Notes under the pieces: model-generated | The model's input: only the letters and a program-made list of their open reading frames with translations | Databases searched by the model: none | What the model was told of the DNA's origin: nothing | Position numbers and translations under genes: made by a program | Part shown: positions 31,159 to 43,100 of the stretch, in pieces | Layout: each line of letters begins with the position of its first letter | How positions within the stretch are numbered: the first letter of the stretch is position 1 | Source: Patella vulgata | Taxonomy: Eukaryota; Mollusca; Gastropoda; Patellidae | Direction of reading: 5' to 3' | Assembly: GCF_932274485.2 (NCBI RefSeq) | Contig: NC_065879.2 | Location: 17,348,591-17,412,590, forward strand | Length of the DNA: 64,000 bases

Positions 31159-34100
31159 TTATAGATATGTATTTAATTCGCGATTTTCGTTGTATTTGTT
31201 ATCATGGCTTATCTGATCCCTGGTTGAGTTAATTATTACATCTTCAGATCCAACTCCATAAGGACCAATATGGCCACCTTCTTCCTCTTCCATCGTTTGT
31301 TTAGTTTTATTGTGTGTTTCCTTGGTTACCAGTAGATCCGGTAGAGCCTTGTCTTTGGTTTCTTTAAGAAATAAACCAGCTATTCCACTTAAGATGAGAA
31401 GAACACCCATTATCACAAACGGTGCGATCCGGTTCTTGCTCTAGGAATAAATTAAACAGATTTTAAGGGTCGATCTGCCAGTATTAAAGTTAGATATAGA
31501 GTTATTGGTCAGTGATACCCCCATTGGTGGAAGCGGGCGCCAATACCTACGAAATGAAATGTGGTTTAACGTCCTACTTTTCTGCGCCAACTGGTCTAAT
31601 AAAGACGGTCGTTCGCCATACCGTGTGCGCTACGGCCTACTCTTATATCGAATTCCAAATGTCAAGGTTCCTTTATATGCACGCCAACGTGTACACGGGC
31701 TTAAGACACAAACCAAGTCGCAATGATCAGTCTTGTTCTTCTTAGTGTTTAACGTCATTTTCAAATGAGGGAAATATCTCCGACAAGTTGTCTTACTTTC
31801 TTAGAGCACGCGCAGGGGTCTTTCCTGTGGGAGGAAACCACGAGGTTGAGAAGGCGCCCCTATCTCCAAGCCACATAGGCTCACACCAAGGATCTTCCGT
31901 AACGTGACCGGCGCGGCGCAGACCCTTTTGCCGTCAATTAATCAATCAAGCTAATCTATTTTTTGGTGTTAGCTTACCATGATTTGTAATGTGCTAGACC
32001 CAGTCAGTTTGAGCCACGGCATCAGCAGTACCGTAGCATAGCCTGGCTTTTGTTCCCAATTATTCAATCAAGCTAATCTATTTTTTGGTGTAAGCTTACC
32101 ACATTAAATATGTAGGGTGCTAGAACTCCGCCTACTTGAGCCACGGCATTAGCAGCACCATAGCCTACACATCTACAAAATAAAACATTTAACATGCATT
32201 AGCAGCACCATAGCCTCCACACCTACAAAATAAAACATTCAACGTGCATTAGCAGCACCATAGCCTACACACCTACAAAATAAAACATTCAACGTGCATT
32301 AGCTGCACCATAGATACACATCTACAAAATAAAGAGTATAACTTGCTTATGATCAATCGGAATTCTGCGGTAATATGTGCCGTGTGTAGAATTTACTCTT
32401 GGACATACAAATGGAAGGGTTAACTCAGAAGAACGAAGGGTTCGTTTCCCAACAAGATTTAGGAGTGACGCCAGGTTAAGCTTGCATTGGGCCCTGGCTA
32501 AAAATGTCACTGGAGCTCTTGCATAAACAATGAAAAATACAGAGATAAGACTAGTCTGGAAATCGCTAAATAATCTACACGGGTGAAATAATTCGATGAA
32601 AAGTCGATTATTTTCAGGGGTTTCCTTTAAATACGATGGACGTGGATTTGACGTTCTCGTAGATAGAAGTTGGTAATACACATTAGTCCGAAAATTGTAC
32701 AAATTTATTTGTTATCATACTAAAAAGCACAATATAAATCGCTACCTAAGGGCTAGGGTTTTATGCAGGGTTAAGGGGAGCTGACTGGGCGGAAGCCAGG
32801 GACCCCGATATTAAAGGAACCACAAAGTTAGTTCAAAACATTCATTGTACCATAAATAAATATGTCGTTTAACACGGGGAACAGAAAATATCGCACCGTT
32901 TACAGACTTTTATATAAAGCATATAGTTTTGTGCCAAAGAAATATATCAATCTACCATACTGAGTGTGAAAGGCAATGACTAGACTGTTGATACATGGAC
33001 CCCAGTGACATTTCCAACCAACGGCCCCGTGCAAGCTTAAAGGAGCTTAATCGCTAGTATTTTGGGCCTGGAAATTGGCACAAATGGGTCGCAACACATA
33101 TAATAATGTAATATGAATTTGTATAAACTGTTTTACATTCAATAGTTTCCATTTTACTGTGAATTGTCATCAGTTATGTTCGGCGAAATACGCCAGAAGT
33201 CTCAACCGAAAGACAGTTTCTAGCGTCTGGTTATTCCAGTCAACATCGATAGTATATATTGCGCATGCTCTCCAAATAAGAATATGACATCACCGTTTGA
33301 CATGACTTGTGGAATATGTCTAGCCTCATTCTTTGAGCACCTTGTTACAAATGGCGCTGAAACGCATTATGGTACACGATTCGTGTACCAATGGTAAAAT
33401 GTTTATTTTGTCTTAAATATTGGATATCAGAAGCCCATCTTTTCCAGGTAAGACCACAGCACCAATGCTGAGTTAAATTGCAAAAAAAAATCGTGTTTTC
33501 AATGTCGAAGATTTTGGATGATATTGAGTTACGGACTTAGCTAATTTAATATGTCCCTGGTTATAGTGCTAGGATCAATGAGAAAATACCTGACAACTGT
33601 TGGATAACTCTCATACGTAATAAGAAATAAACCCAACGTCGCTCCTCCCACATTTAACATAGCTACAAATGACAAAGCTGTTATAGCTGTACTCTTAACG
33701 GTGTCACTTGCTGAAAAAAATACATGTTAAATACAACATATGACACCAAATGTAAACAATAAACACAAAACGACAAACAGAAACATGTGACATCAACTAT
33801 ACCCACCACAAATTTTAAGAAAGCAACATGTCCATTGGCTGAATTTGTACAGCTGCATTCATAAAATATTTTTTTTTTTTTCTCAATGAAATGAAATGGG
33901 GTTTAACGTCCCACTGTTCTGCTCCGACTGGGCTAATGATGCTGGGTTTTCACAATAATTTCATAAGACCCCAATTGCCAAGCAATTTGCTGTCAACTTT
34001 GAATACATAACGCCAACTTTAAACATATTATGCCGTCAACATATGCCGTCAACACATGTCAACTTTTAAAAACATGGTGTCAACTATAGACAAATGGTGT

Positions 34101-37100
34101 CAACTTTAAACACATGGTATCAACTATAAACACATGCCGTCAACTTTAAACACATGACGTCAACTATGTACATATGGCACCAACTTTGAACACATGATAT
34201 CAAATTTAAGCATGTGACGTCAACTATAAACATATTATGTCAACTTTAAGAAACATGCCGTCAACTATAAACACATGCCGTCAACTATAAACACATGACG
34301 TCAAGTATAAACACATGACGTCAACTATAAACACGTGACGTCAACTATGAACACAAGAGTTAACTATAGGAGCTTTTACGGGTTTCCATTTTGACGTCAT
34401 TTTCGGTCATGCGCAGACACTGGCCTTATTCGTAGACTGAAACCCATAGGCCAGTGTGTGTTTTTTTGTGAAAATACCGTCGTACATTAAGCTTCTTTTA
34501 CATAAAATGGAACTGAACGCCATTTCTATATACGCGTTAGGTTTACCGACTGATGCCAGAAAGCGATATTTACAAAAACTTCGATATAGGAAAGATACGG
34601 CAAGTTTACCAGACCCGTAATTGGCCGTTTGCAATTGAAACAAGTGGATGACTGACCCGTGCTCAATGGCCCGAAGTAGAATTAAGTGAAGTTTATTACG
34701 CATTTTACGGTCAAACAGATGTTATATATTAATTAACACAAAAGATTTAAATGGTCTATCCTATTTACATTCAACTGCCAACTGGACAGTTCTTTGCGAG
34801 GTTGATATATCGTCTGCTATAACGCATGCTACGACCCTACTCGACACAAAACACGGTACTATGTTGGTCTTTGTTTGGGGCTGTCGACTTGAAAATAATT
34901 CCAGCTAATAATACTATAAATAGTATGCAATATGCAAATAAGATTGTTTATGCATGCGTGCTGTTAGCCAATAGCTATTGTAAATTTCCCCGCGTTTAGA
35001 CGGCTCTAACCAATGATAAAATAGTTGTTTGGTGCACGGGGTAAAACTTCAGCCATTTTTATAAATTTTTCTCTTGATTGATGGGATATGAATAACAGAA
35101 AGAATAAAACGACGATCAAGTTGAATCTGTGAATATTTTTAAAACCGTTTTTTTCTGTTAATTGTTGTCACATAAATCCTTTTGGCTCAGCTTTTGGCAC
35201 TCAGTGAAATTTTAATCCAATCAGTTTATCTTGCTGCAACCAAGAAGAAGAACGATGCATTTGTGTCCATTTTATCAATTTCTTATTCAGTATTTGGTTC
35301 AGAGAACAACTGTTGAATGGAAATATGTAACTGGCCTCAGTACATTCTTTACATCGTGATTAGTATTTGTTCTCTTTTTTTATTAGATGTGGTATGATGT
35401 GCTACGGTCGTGCTTAAATTTAAATTCTTTCGTGGAACCGCAGGTCAACATCTCTAATTACCCATTCTATAATTTACTCTTATGCTCTATTTCATGGCAT
35501 TTTACAACCAAACAGATGTTATCTATTAATTGTTTGCAGTAAAATTAAAACAAAACATATAAATCGGCTTCATACAGCAATGCATCTTTGTAATGCTTTT
35601 GCGTACTGCGGTCAACTGGGCCGTGTGCGAGCTTGACATATATCGTCTGCTACAACGCAGTATATCGTCATTAAAACAAAAAATTAATAACTTAGACATG
35701 ATTTGAAATCGGTAATTTATTTCGAATGCTACACGCAACTTAAAACAAGAGTGGCATTAAAGAATACGTTTTCTATAAAGAGAAAAAGAGGGAAAACCCC
35801 GCTTTCCCTAGCATTTACCATGTTAAGATACGGATAGAAAAGGGCCAGGCTAAAAATAGACACCGGAAGTACGTCACGCGTAAAAGCTCCTATATACACC
35901 AACTTACCTTCCTGTATGATTATAACTATAATACACATGATAGCAGATATAAATAAAGGCATAGAAACTCCCTTTCCTCGTCCCCTAAAATATTAAATTA
36001 AATTTAGTTAGATGAAATATTTTCTTGAATAAACCTCCCGGTATCCAAGTGGTATTTGTATATGACTGTAAAATTACGTAAATTCGTACCTTAGACGAAA
36101 TATTTTCGCCAACTAAGAAACCTAAAAAAGATTATAAGGTATAAGAACTCCCTTTCCCGGCCCGCTATAATACAACCAAACATACGCTGTTATATATATA
36201 TATCAGAGGATGAACTTTCTCCGCCAACTCCGATCGACTTCCTTGTTAGTGAGCCAACGCCATACTCATAGCACAATCGTAATTGTTTATAACTGTATAA
36301 TTAGGAAACTGGGTACTTTCTGACTTTAGACTTTATATTTTTCTAGGCGCCATTCCCAATGCCCCCCCCCCCCCCAAAAAAAACAACAAAAAACACAACA
36401 AAAAAAACCTTTACTTACTTTGCTAGAAGGAAGACAGCTAACGGAAATAACAGAATTCCCATAGAATTTAAGATAAAAAGGTTGAGATAGAAGTTATCTG
36501 CTAGATCACTAATTTCCAGTACAATACCGTACTTTAAAACTTCCACACAAAACCTACAAAATATTATCCATTAGAAACTGGGGGATTTTTTTAGCTTCCC
36601 AGGTATACGACATCAGTTGTTTTAGAAAAAGAATTCCCTACATCGTACACGACAACCATCAATACAAGATAAATGGAACGATGGTTAAATATAGCAACAT
36701 TAGTAGAGACTCGGGGCCTATGGCAGTATGTTAGACTAAAAATTCTGACATGCTATCGTCTAATTTCTATCTTCTATTCTTGTAACTTCTAACTTCTATT
36801 CATGTAAATTCTATATTATGACACGACGTCATAATGATGGTTGCTAAGTAGAAGTATCAAAATTCTAAATTTGTTTGACTTTCATGCTTAATCAAAAGCC
36901 TCAATGAAGAAGGCATTTCCATCTAAATAGTAGAAATAAGATTAAATAGAATTATAAACTAACACTGAACAAACAAAAAAGTTGGATTATACATTGTCTT
37001 AATTTAGAAATTACATAAATAGAAGTTAGAAATTACATGAATAGAAGTTAGAAATAAGACGATAGCATGTTAGAATTTTGAGTCTAATATATTGCCATAC

Positions 37101-40100
37101 GGGGCATGCATTCTCCACAAGTCTAGTAAAATCTGAAAATGGTGGAGGGCATATGGATGCAGACCACTCAATGAACCCCCACTGACTTTATTAATTCGTG
37201 CCTATTTGCCCTGCTCAAACAGAGAGAGGGGGACTATTTTCGGGATTATTGATACCCCACATCAAAGTATTAAAGAGGTAACAACACAAATTCTCTTTTT
37301 TTACTTGCTTTAATTTATGTTTACTGAAGAATAGGTCCATTGTGGCAAACACCCGAAAGTTTAACTCATGTACGACAACATTGGTATTTATAAATGACAC
37401 TCACCAAATCAATTGAATACAAAATGTTGTTTTAAACATGTTCAAACCACGATAAATATCTAAATAGGTATATTTCTTTAATCTTCCATTTTGTTGCTTC
37501 TCTGTCTCGCTAAGTTTCCTTAAAACACTCTCGGCATTTGTCGGTACCACTGTTCCATTTATTTTAGCAATCCTGGCCAAGATTTCAAGAGCTTCTTGTA
37601 TTTTATCCTTGGTTGCTAACCATCTCAAACTCTCGGGTACAAAACTGTATTTATGAAAATTTAAACAAATATTTATGAAAATTTAAAAAAAATGTATTTA
37701 TGAAAATTAAAAAATAAATATGTATGAAAATTTTAAAAAAAAATATTGATGGTATCAAAATTTAAAAAAAAAATATTTATGGAAATTTAAGAAAAAAAAT
37801 ATGAAAATTTAAAAATTAAAAAAAAAATAATTATGAAAATTTAAAAATTAAAAAAAGAAATGTATAAAAATATTTATGAAATTTTTAGAATATATTTATG
37901 AATTTTTAGAATATATTTATAAAAAATTTTAAAATATATTTATAAAAAATTTTAAAATATATTTATAAAAATTTTTAAAATATATTTATAAAAAATTTTA
38001 AAATATATTTATAAAAAATTTTAAAATATATTTATAAAAATTTCAAGAAATATATATATTGGGTTTTTTTTTATATTTATAAGCTTTTTTCAAAAACATT
38101 TATAAAAAATTTTAATGTTTATACAGAGGTTTATACAGTGGTTATACACCCAGTTTGCCAATTACGGAAGCATATAGGGGTCATGCAAAATTTTGTAGAA
38201 GGTCTCGATATCCTGCGATCCTGTGATACTTTCTCGAAATCCCCTGATCACCTGGCAATTTTCTCGAGATCTCAATTTAATGTTCTCGAAATCCCCTGAT
38301 AATTATCCTGAGATATTGATATCCTGTGTAAATTTTCTCGAGAATTCGGGTTAATGTTCTCGAGATATTGACATCCTGGGTAAATTTTCTCGAGATCCCG
38401 AGTTAATATGAAACCTTATATGGTAGTGTCTCCACGTTGTGATGCAACCATTGGCCCAATACTTCGCATTTGTTACAAAGGAAAACTGCTAACTAATGAA
38501 AGAATAAACGGACAATCGATAGGGTACCCATGATTTACACTAAATTTGAAATATGATTAAAATCATAGGGTACGTCGTCTTATGGCCCAAATACTTCACA
38601 CCAAATATGAAATTCAAAACCCTACCACGTTATCTTTGAATTAGAGACATGCTTGTTAAATTATTTCAATTTAATGTTTGGGCCACGTTTAATAGAAAAT
38701 GTCATGTTTTGCATGGTTTTCAGACCATATTTTGTTTGAGAATAAAGCTAGACACAGAGTTTATTGTCTTGTGGCACAAATGCTTCGGAGCTGGTTTTAA
38801 ATCAAAAATCTTGAAAAAATCTGGGCTCTAACGCGTTCACAAGGTTTACCGGAAAATAGGAATAACGCCATAACAAAACGCCAGGGATCGCTGCAAATCA
38901 ATAAGGTTCATTGTTCCGCCGAAAATAAATAGGGTTCCTCTGCTTATGACACTAATGATTCAAAAGAAATTTGAACGATAGCCACGCAAAGTGTAGAGAT
39001 ACGCCCACACAACATCTATGTCTCTACAGCAGATTATTCGAAAGGAAAACGTGATTGTTTAATAAATCGAATAAGGATCTAGCATTCTTCAAGAAATCTA
39101 TTCTCTATCGTGTTCACGTGCTTGTTATATACTGGGACAAAAACCCTTATATTGCTGAAAAGTAGCAGGGGTCATCCTTGTCGCGGAAATCCATTAAAAC
39201 AAAGTTTTCAAAGAATGGAGAGTATAACTCCGGAACGGAAGATAGCTAACCATTGAATATCTATAAAGTTCATGACCCCAAAGCTTCACACACAATTGTA
39301 AAAGTGGAGCCTCTATGACGTGAACAAGGCTTTCAGGGAGCGGGGGTGGGGGCATATTAAGGAACAGATGGTCACCGAATGCTGAATATCGATAGGTTTC
39401 GTCCTCTCATCGTCACATATTTGAAAGAAATACGGACAAAGTTTGCGAAATACTGAAAATCGAAAGGCCCTAGTGCTTCACACCACATTCAAAAAGCAAA
39501 ATCAGTTAAAAACTGTAGCCTCTATTGCGTTAACAAGTTTTTCGGATAAGGGGGATAACTCCAGAACGATAAGGTGCGCTAGAAGCGACAGGGGCCGTCC
39601 TCTCATGGCCCCAATGCTTTGCACTAAACTGTAGGCTCTATCGTGCTATTAAGTTTTTCGGGAATGTGTGGGTGTGTGTGTGGGGGGGGGGGAGTAAACT
39701 TCGAAACGACAGGTTGTGGGGCGCTGAGAAAACGTTAAAACTACCTGTACACATAAAAATACCCGAGATCTCGAGAAAATTTACACAGGATGGCAAGATC
39801 CCGAGAACATTAACTCGAATTCTCCAGATCGTTAACACAGGATGGGATATTCTCGAGAAAATTATTAGGGGATTTCGAGACCATTAGATTGAGATCTCGA
39901 GAAAGTATCACAGGATCGCAGGATCTCGAGGTCTTATACAAAATTTTGCATGACCCCTATACGCTTCCGTGGCCAATAACCAAAGACCCACCCTGCCTCC
40001 CCACTTAAACATTCATTTTTCTACGTGAAATATATTTGAACCAAGAAACTAAAACAAGCAAATACTCACAACCAACCCAGTAAAAATGGCAGAGTGAAAC

Positions 40101-43100
40101 CTCCACAGATAAGATAAAGACCTTTCCAATCTGGTATCAGAAAGGCAGCTAGAGACAGTAGGGAGATACCAATAAACCAGAAGGGCATTGCAACCGCTAA
40201 AGCCCGGCGATGCATACCAATAAACTCAAGAGGATAGACAACTATCACCAGATAACCACCAATTGTTAAACCAATCAAAAATCTAAACACGGCAAACATT
40301 TCCCAACTGACGGAGAAGATAATGGCGAAGTTGAAGATGGCGTGAAGCAGAATACATAGATAGATGGTTTTCTTTCTACCGATGGTATCACCAGCTTGAC
40401 CAGCTAACAGAGCTCCCACAAGAACTCCTCCCATCTGGACAGCTGTTACTACAGGTTTAATCCACTCCTTCTCACAAACCAGATCAAACTAAAATAATGT
40501 ACAGTTAGGTCTTTATGCAGAAAATATCATATTTTCCCGAATACTTCACGATAAAATGTATTTAAACTGATAATTTAACATTTAATTTAGAAACAAAATC
40601 AAATATCAACGGAAAATATCTAGTTTTCTCTGAAACCAAGTTTTCCACAGCAGAAAACAAAATATCAACGATAGATAATATCCCGACTTGGATTCAATTG
40701 CATTTAAAAGAGGCACATCAAAAGGCATCCTCAGTATCCGCAGTGGTCTCATTCCGTTCCAGTCCATTAATCCCTGGGTCATCCATGTGGAAGACACGTA
40801 TTTAAATGATGAACAAAAGGTGTAGCGAGGATTACAGGTGGGACCGGTGATGCCGAGTGTTAACAACTGTTCAATTAGTTAAATCTTTGTAAATTCTGAC
40901 GACCTGTTTCAAAAATCCGTAAAAACTGTCAAATCTCTCCAATTTTTTTTCACAACGATTGTTATACATAGTGATACTAGTTATCTGAAAAACAATTGAA
41001 TAGTTTCAGTGTTGGACTCCAGCCTGCGGGTCGCGTGGATTTTACATTCTAGGAAAACCGACGTTAATCTGTGACGGGAAAACACGTATCTGGCGACATG
41101 ATTAAAAATTTGCAAATTTATTATGAGTTTTTATGAATTTCGCCGGAACATGGACTCAGATAAAACCGACGAATGCGTTGTACATAGTAGTTCACGGGAT
41201 ATACATGTCGTATTGGTAAATGTTAGCGGGGAAAATTTTGGAAGGCTTTGTGACGCGGCCTGCAGGCTGGAGTCCAGCCATGAAACTATTCAATTGTTTT
41301 TATTTTCAGAAAACTAGTATCATTATGTATAGCATTCGTTGTAAAACTAATTCGGAGAGATTTTGATTTAACAGTTTTTACGTATTTTTGAAACAGTTTC
41401 CGAATCGTTTTGGTTCCGTTACGCAAGATCATTTTCGACGTTCCAAAGTAAAAGTAAGACCCCCTAAAGATAAATTTTAAATGTTCCTATTATTAATATT
41501 AGAACAGGTTTCGCTTTAATTTTTATATTCTACGTTGACATTTTATTGCTTTAAATCTTCCTAGTGCAAAAAAACGTCAAATTCTACCTTTTGACTAGAG
41601 GTGAATTTAGCAAGTTTACATTTTTATTGAAAGTGTGATTACTTTCGATCATTTTCAGCTTCTTTTCATAATTCAAGAATGACTGCGCATTCACTTTGAG
41701 TGCAAATGAACTCATTTGACCTTTGACCCCGAATATCTCGAAAACGCCCCAACGGCGGACTGATTACCACTCGGCATAGTATTCTACGCAAAATTTTACT
41801 CTAGAAAAGTTGGGGCTGGTTTTGTGCCCATTTGATGAACACCCCCCCCCCCCCATCCATCACTGAGCCTCCACACTACAAGAAGTAGCGCAGATTGTTT
41901 ATTATATAGTAGTAACGGTATTTGACAATTGACACTAAGTCTCAATTATCCAGTTTATCGTTAAATATTTAAATCTCGCAGGTGTACAATCCATTTAAAT
42001 CTGAAGAATTAGACGGTTGATTATGGACTTGCCATGTGAATACATGTCTAAATAATAAATTTAACAACATTTGAAGCCAGAAAGGGCCCTCGAGAGCTTG
42101 TTCCTTTTATTCTGATTTTTTAATTAGATCGAGGCATTTGTCATCTAAGCTTCAACTACAGGGATACTTGCGCACTAAACTTATAAAAACCTTTAAAAAA
42201 TTTTATGGCCGTCATATTGACTTGATTGGTAAATATAACATGTCTCTCTCGGCTATTATTCTAGATATATTTAATTGACGCGTATACTATCTCCCTGATT
42301 ATGTCTACTACATCGTAGCTGCATCCAAACTATTAGACGAAATCTCGGTAAAATGCACCTGATGAACAGTGTTAAATGAAATATTGGTGTCAGTCATTAT
42401 CACATATGTGATAGAACTGGTTAAACACGTTCCAGATATAATTTTAACACAGAGATCATTGCTACGATAGATGAGAAATATGCAGGTGTCATGGATCGGA
42501 AGTGACGAACGCCAAAGGAAAACATGAGTTATCCCTCTATATAACTGACTGAAGTGACGAATGATAACAGATATACGGACGAATTTCTGCTCATTAATAA
42601 TTCCTTCGAAGACAAAAAGTTGTTATATGGGACTGTAAGAGGATATCTGACAATTCAATAAAGTAATTCAAATAGAAATAGTCCGTACATTCATTCTATA
42701 CCTTATAAAAACATGGTAATGCACGGACTTTTCCGTTTTTCTTTCGTGTTCTCTTATCTAGTGGCAGTCAATTCTTTTTATGAATTGTCAGATACCCCTC
42801 TCGCAGTCTCACACAACAACTTTTGGTCTTCGAAGGAATTATTAGTGAGCAGAAATACGGCCGTGTATCTGTTTTCACTCGTCACTCCAGTCAGTGATAT
42901 GGAGGGATAACTCGTGTTTTTACTTTCGATTCATGACACCTGTATTACTCATCGATCGTAGCAATGATCTCTGTGTTAAAATTATATACTATTCAAAAAA
43001 AGTAGGGGATATTTGATTTTGGGGGCATAATACTAAAATATGCAAATGACTACGAAAAAAGTCGCTATAGAACCTAACAGAAGAAACATTTCCAGTTACA

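Noticed and set aside
34407-34703. 98-codon minus-strand ORF as a gene
   Set aside because: Lies within a probable DNA transposon, has no recognisable motif, and there is no matching exon structure.
40606-40866. 86-codon minus-strand ORF between exons 1 and 2 of SLC22 gene 1
   Set aside because: Not needed for the reading frame (exon 1 joins exon 2 in phase 0), no counterpart in gene 2, no transporter motif.
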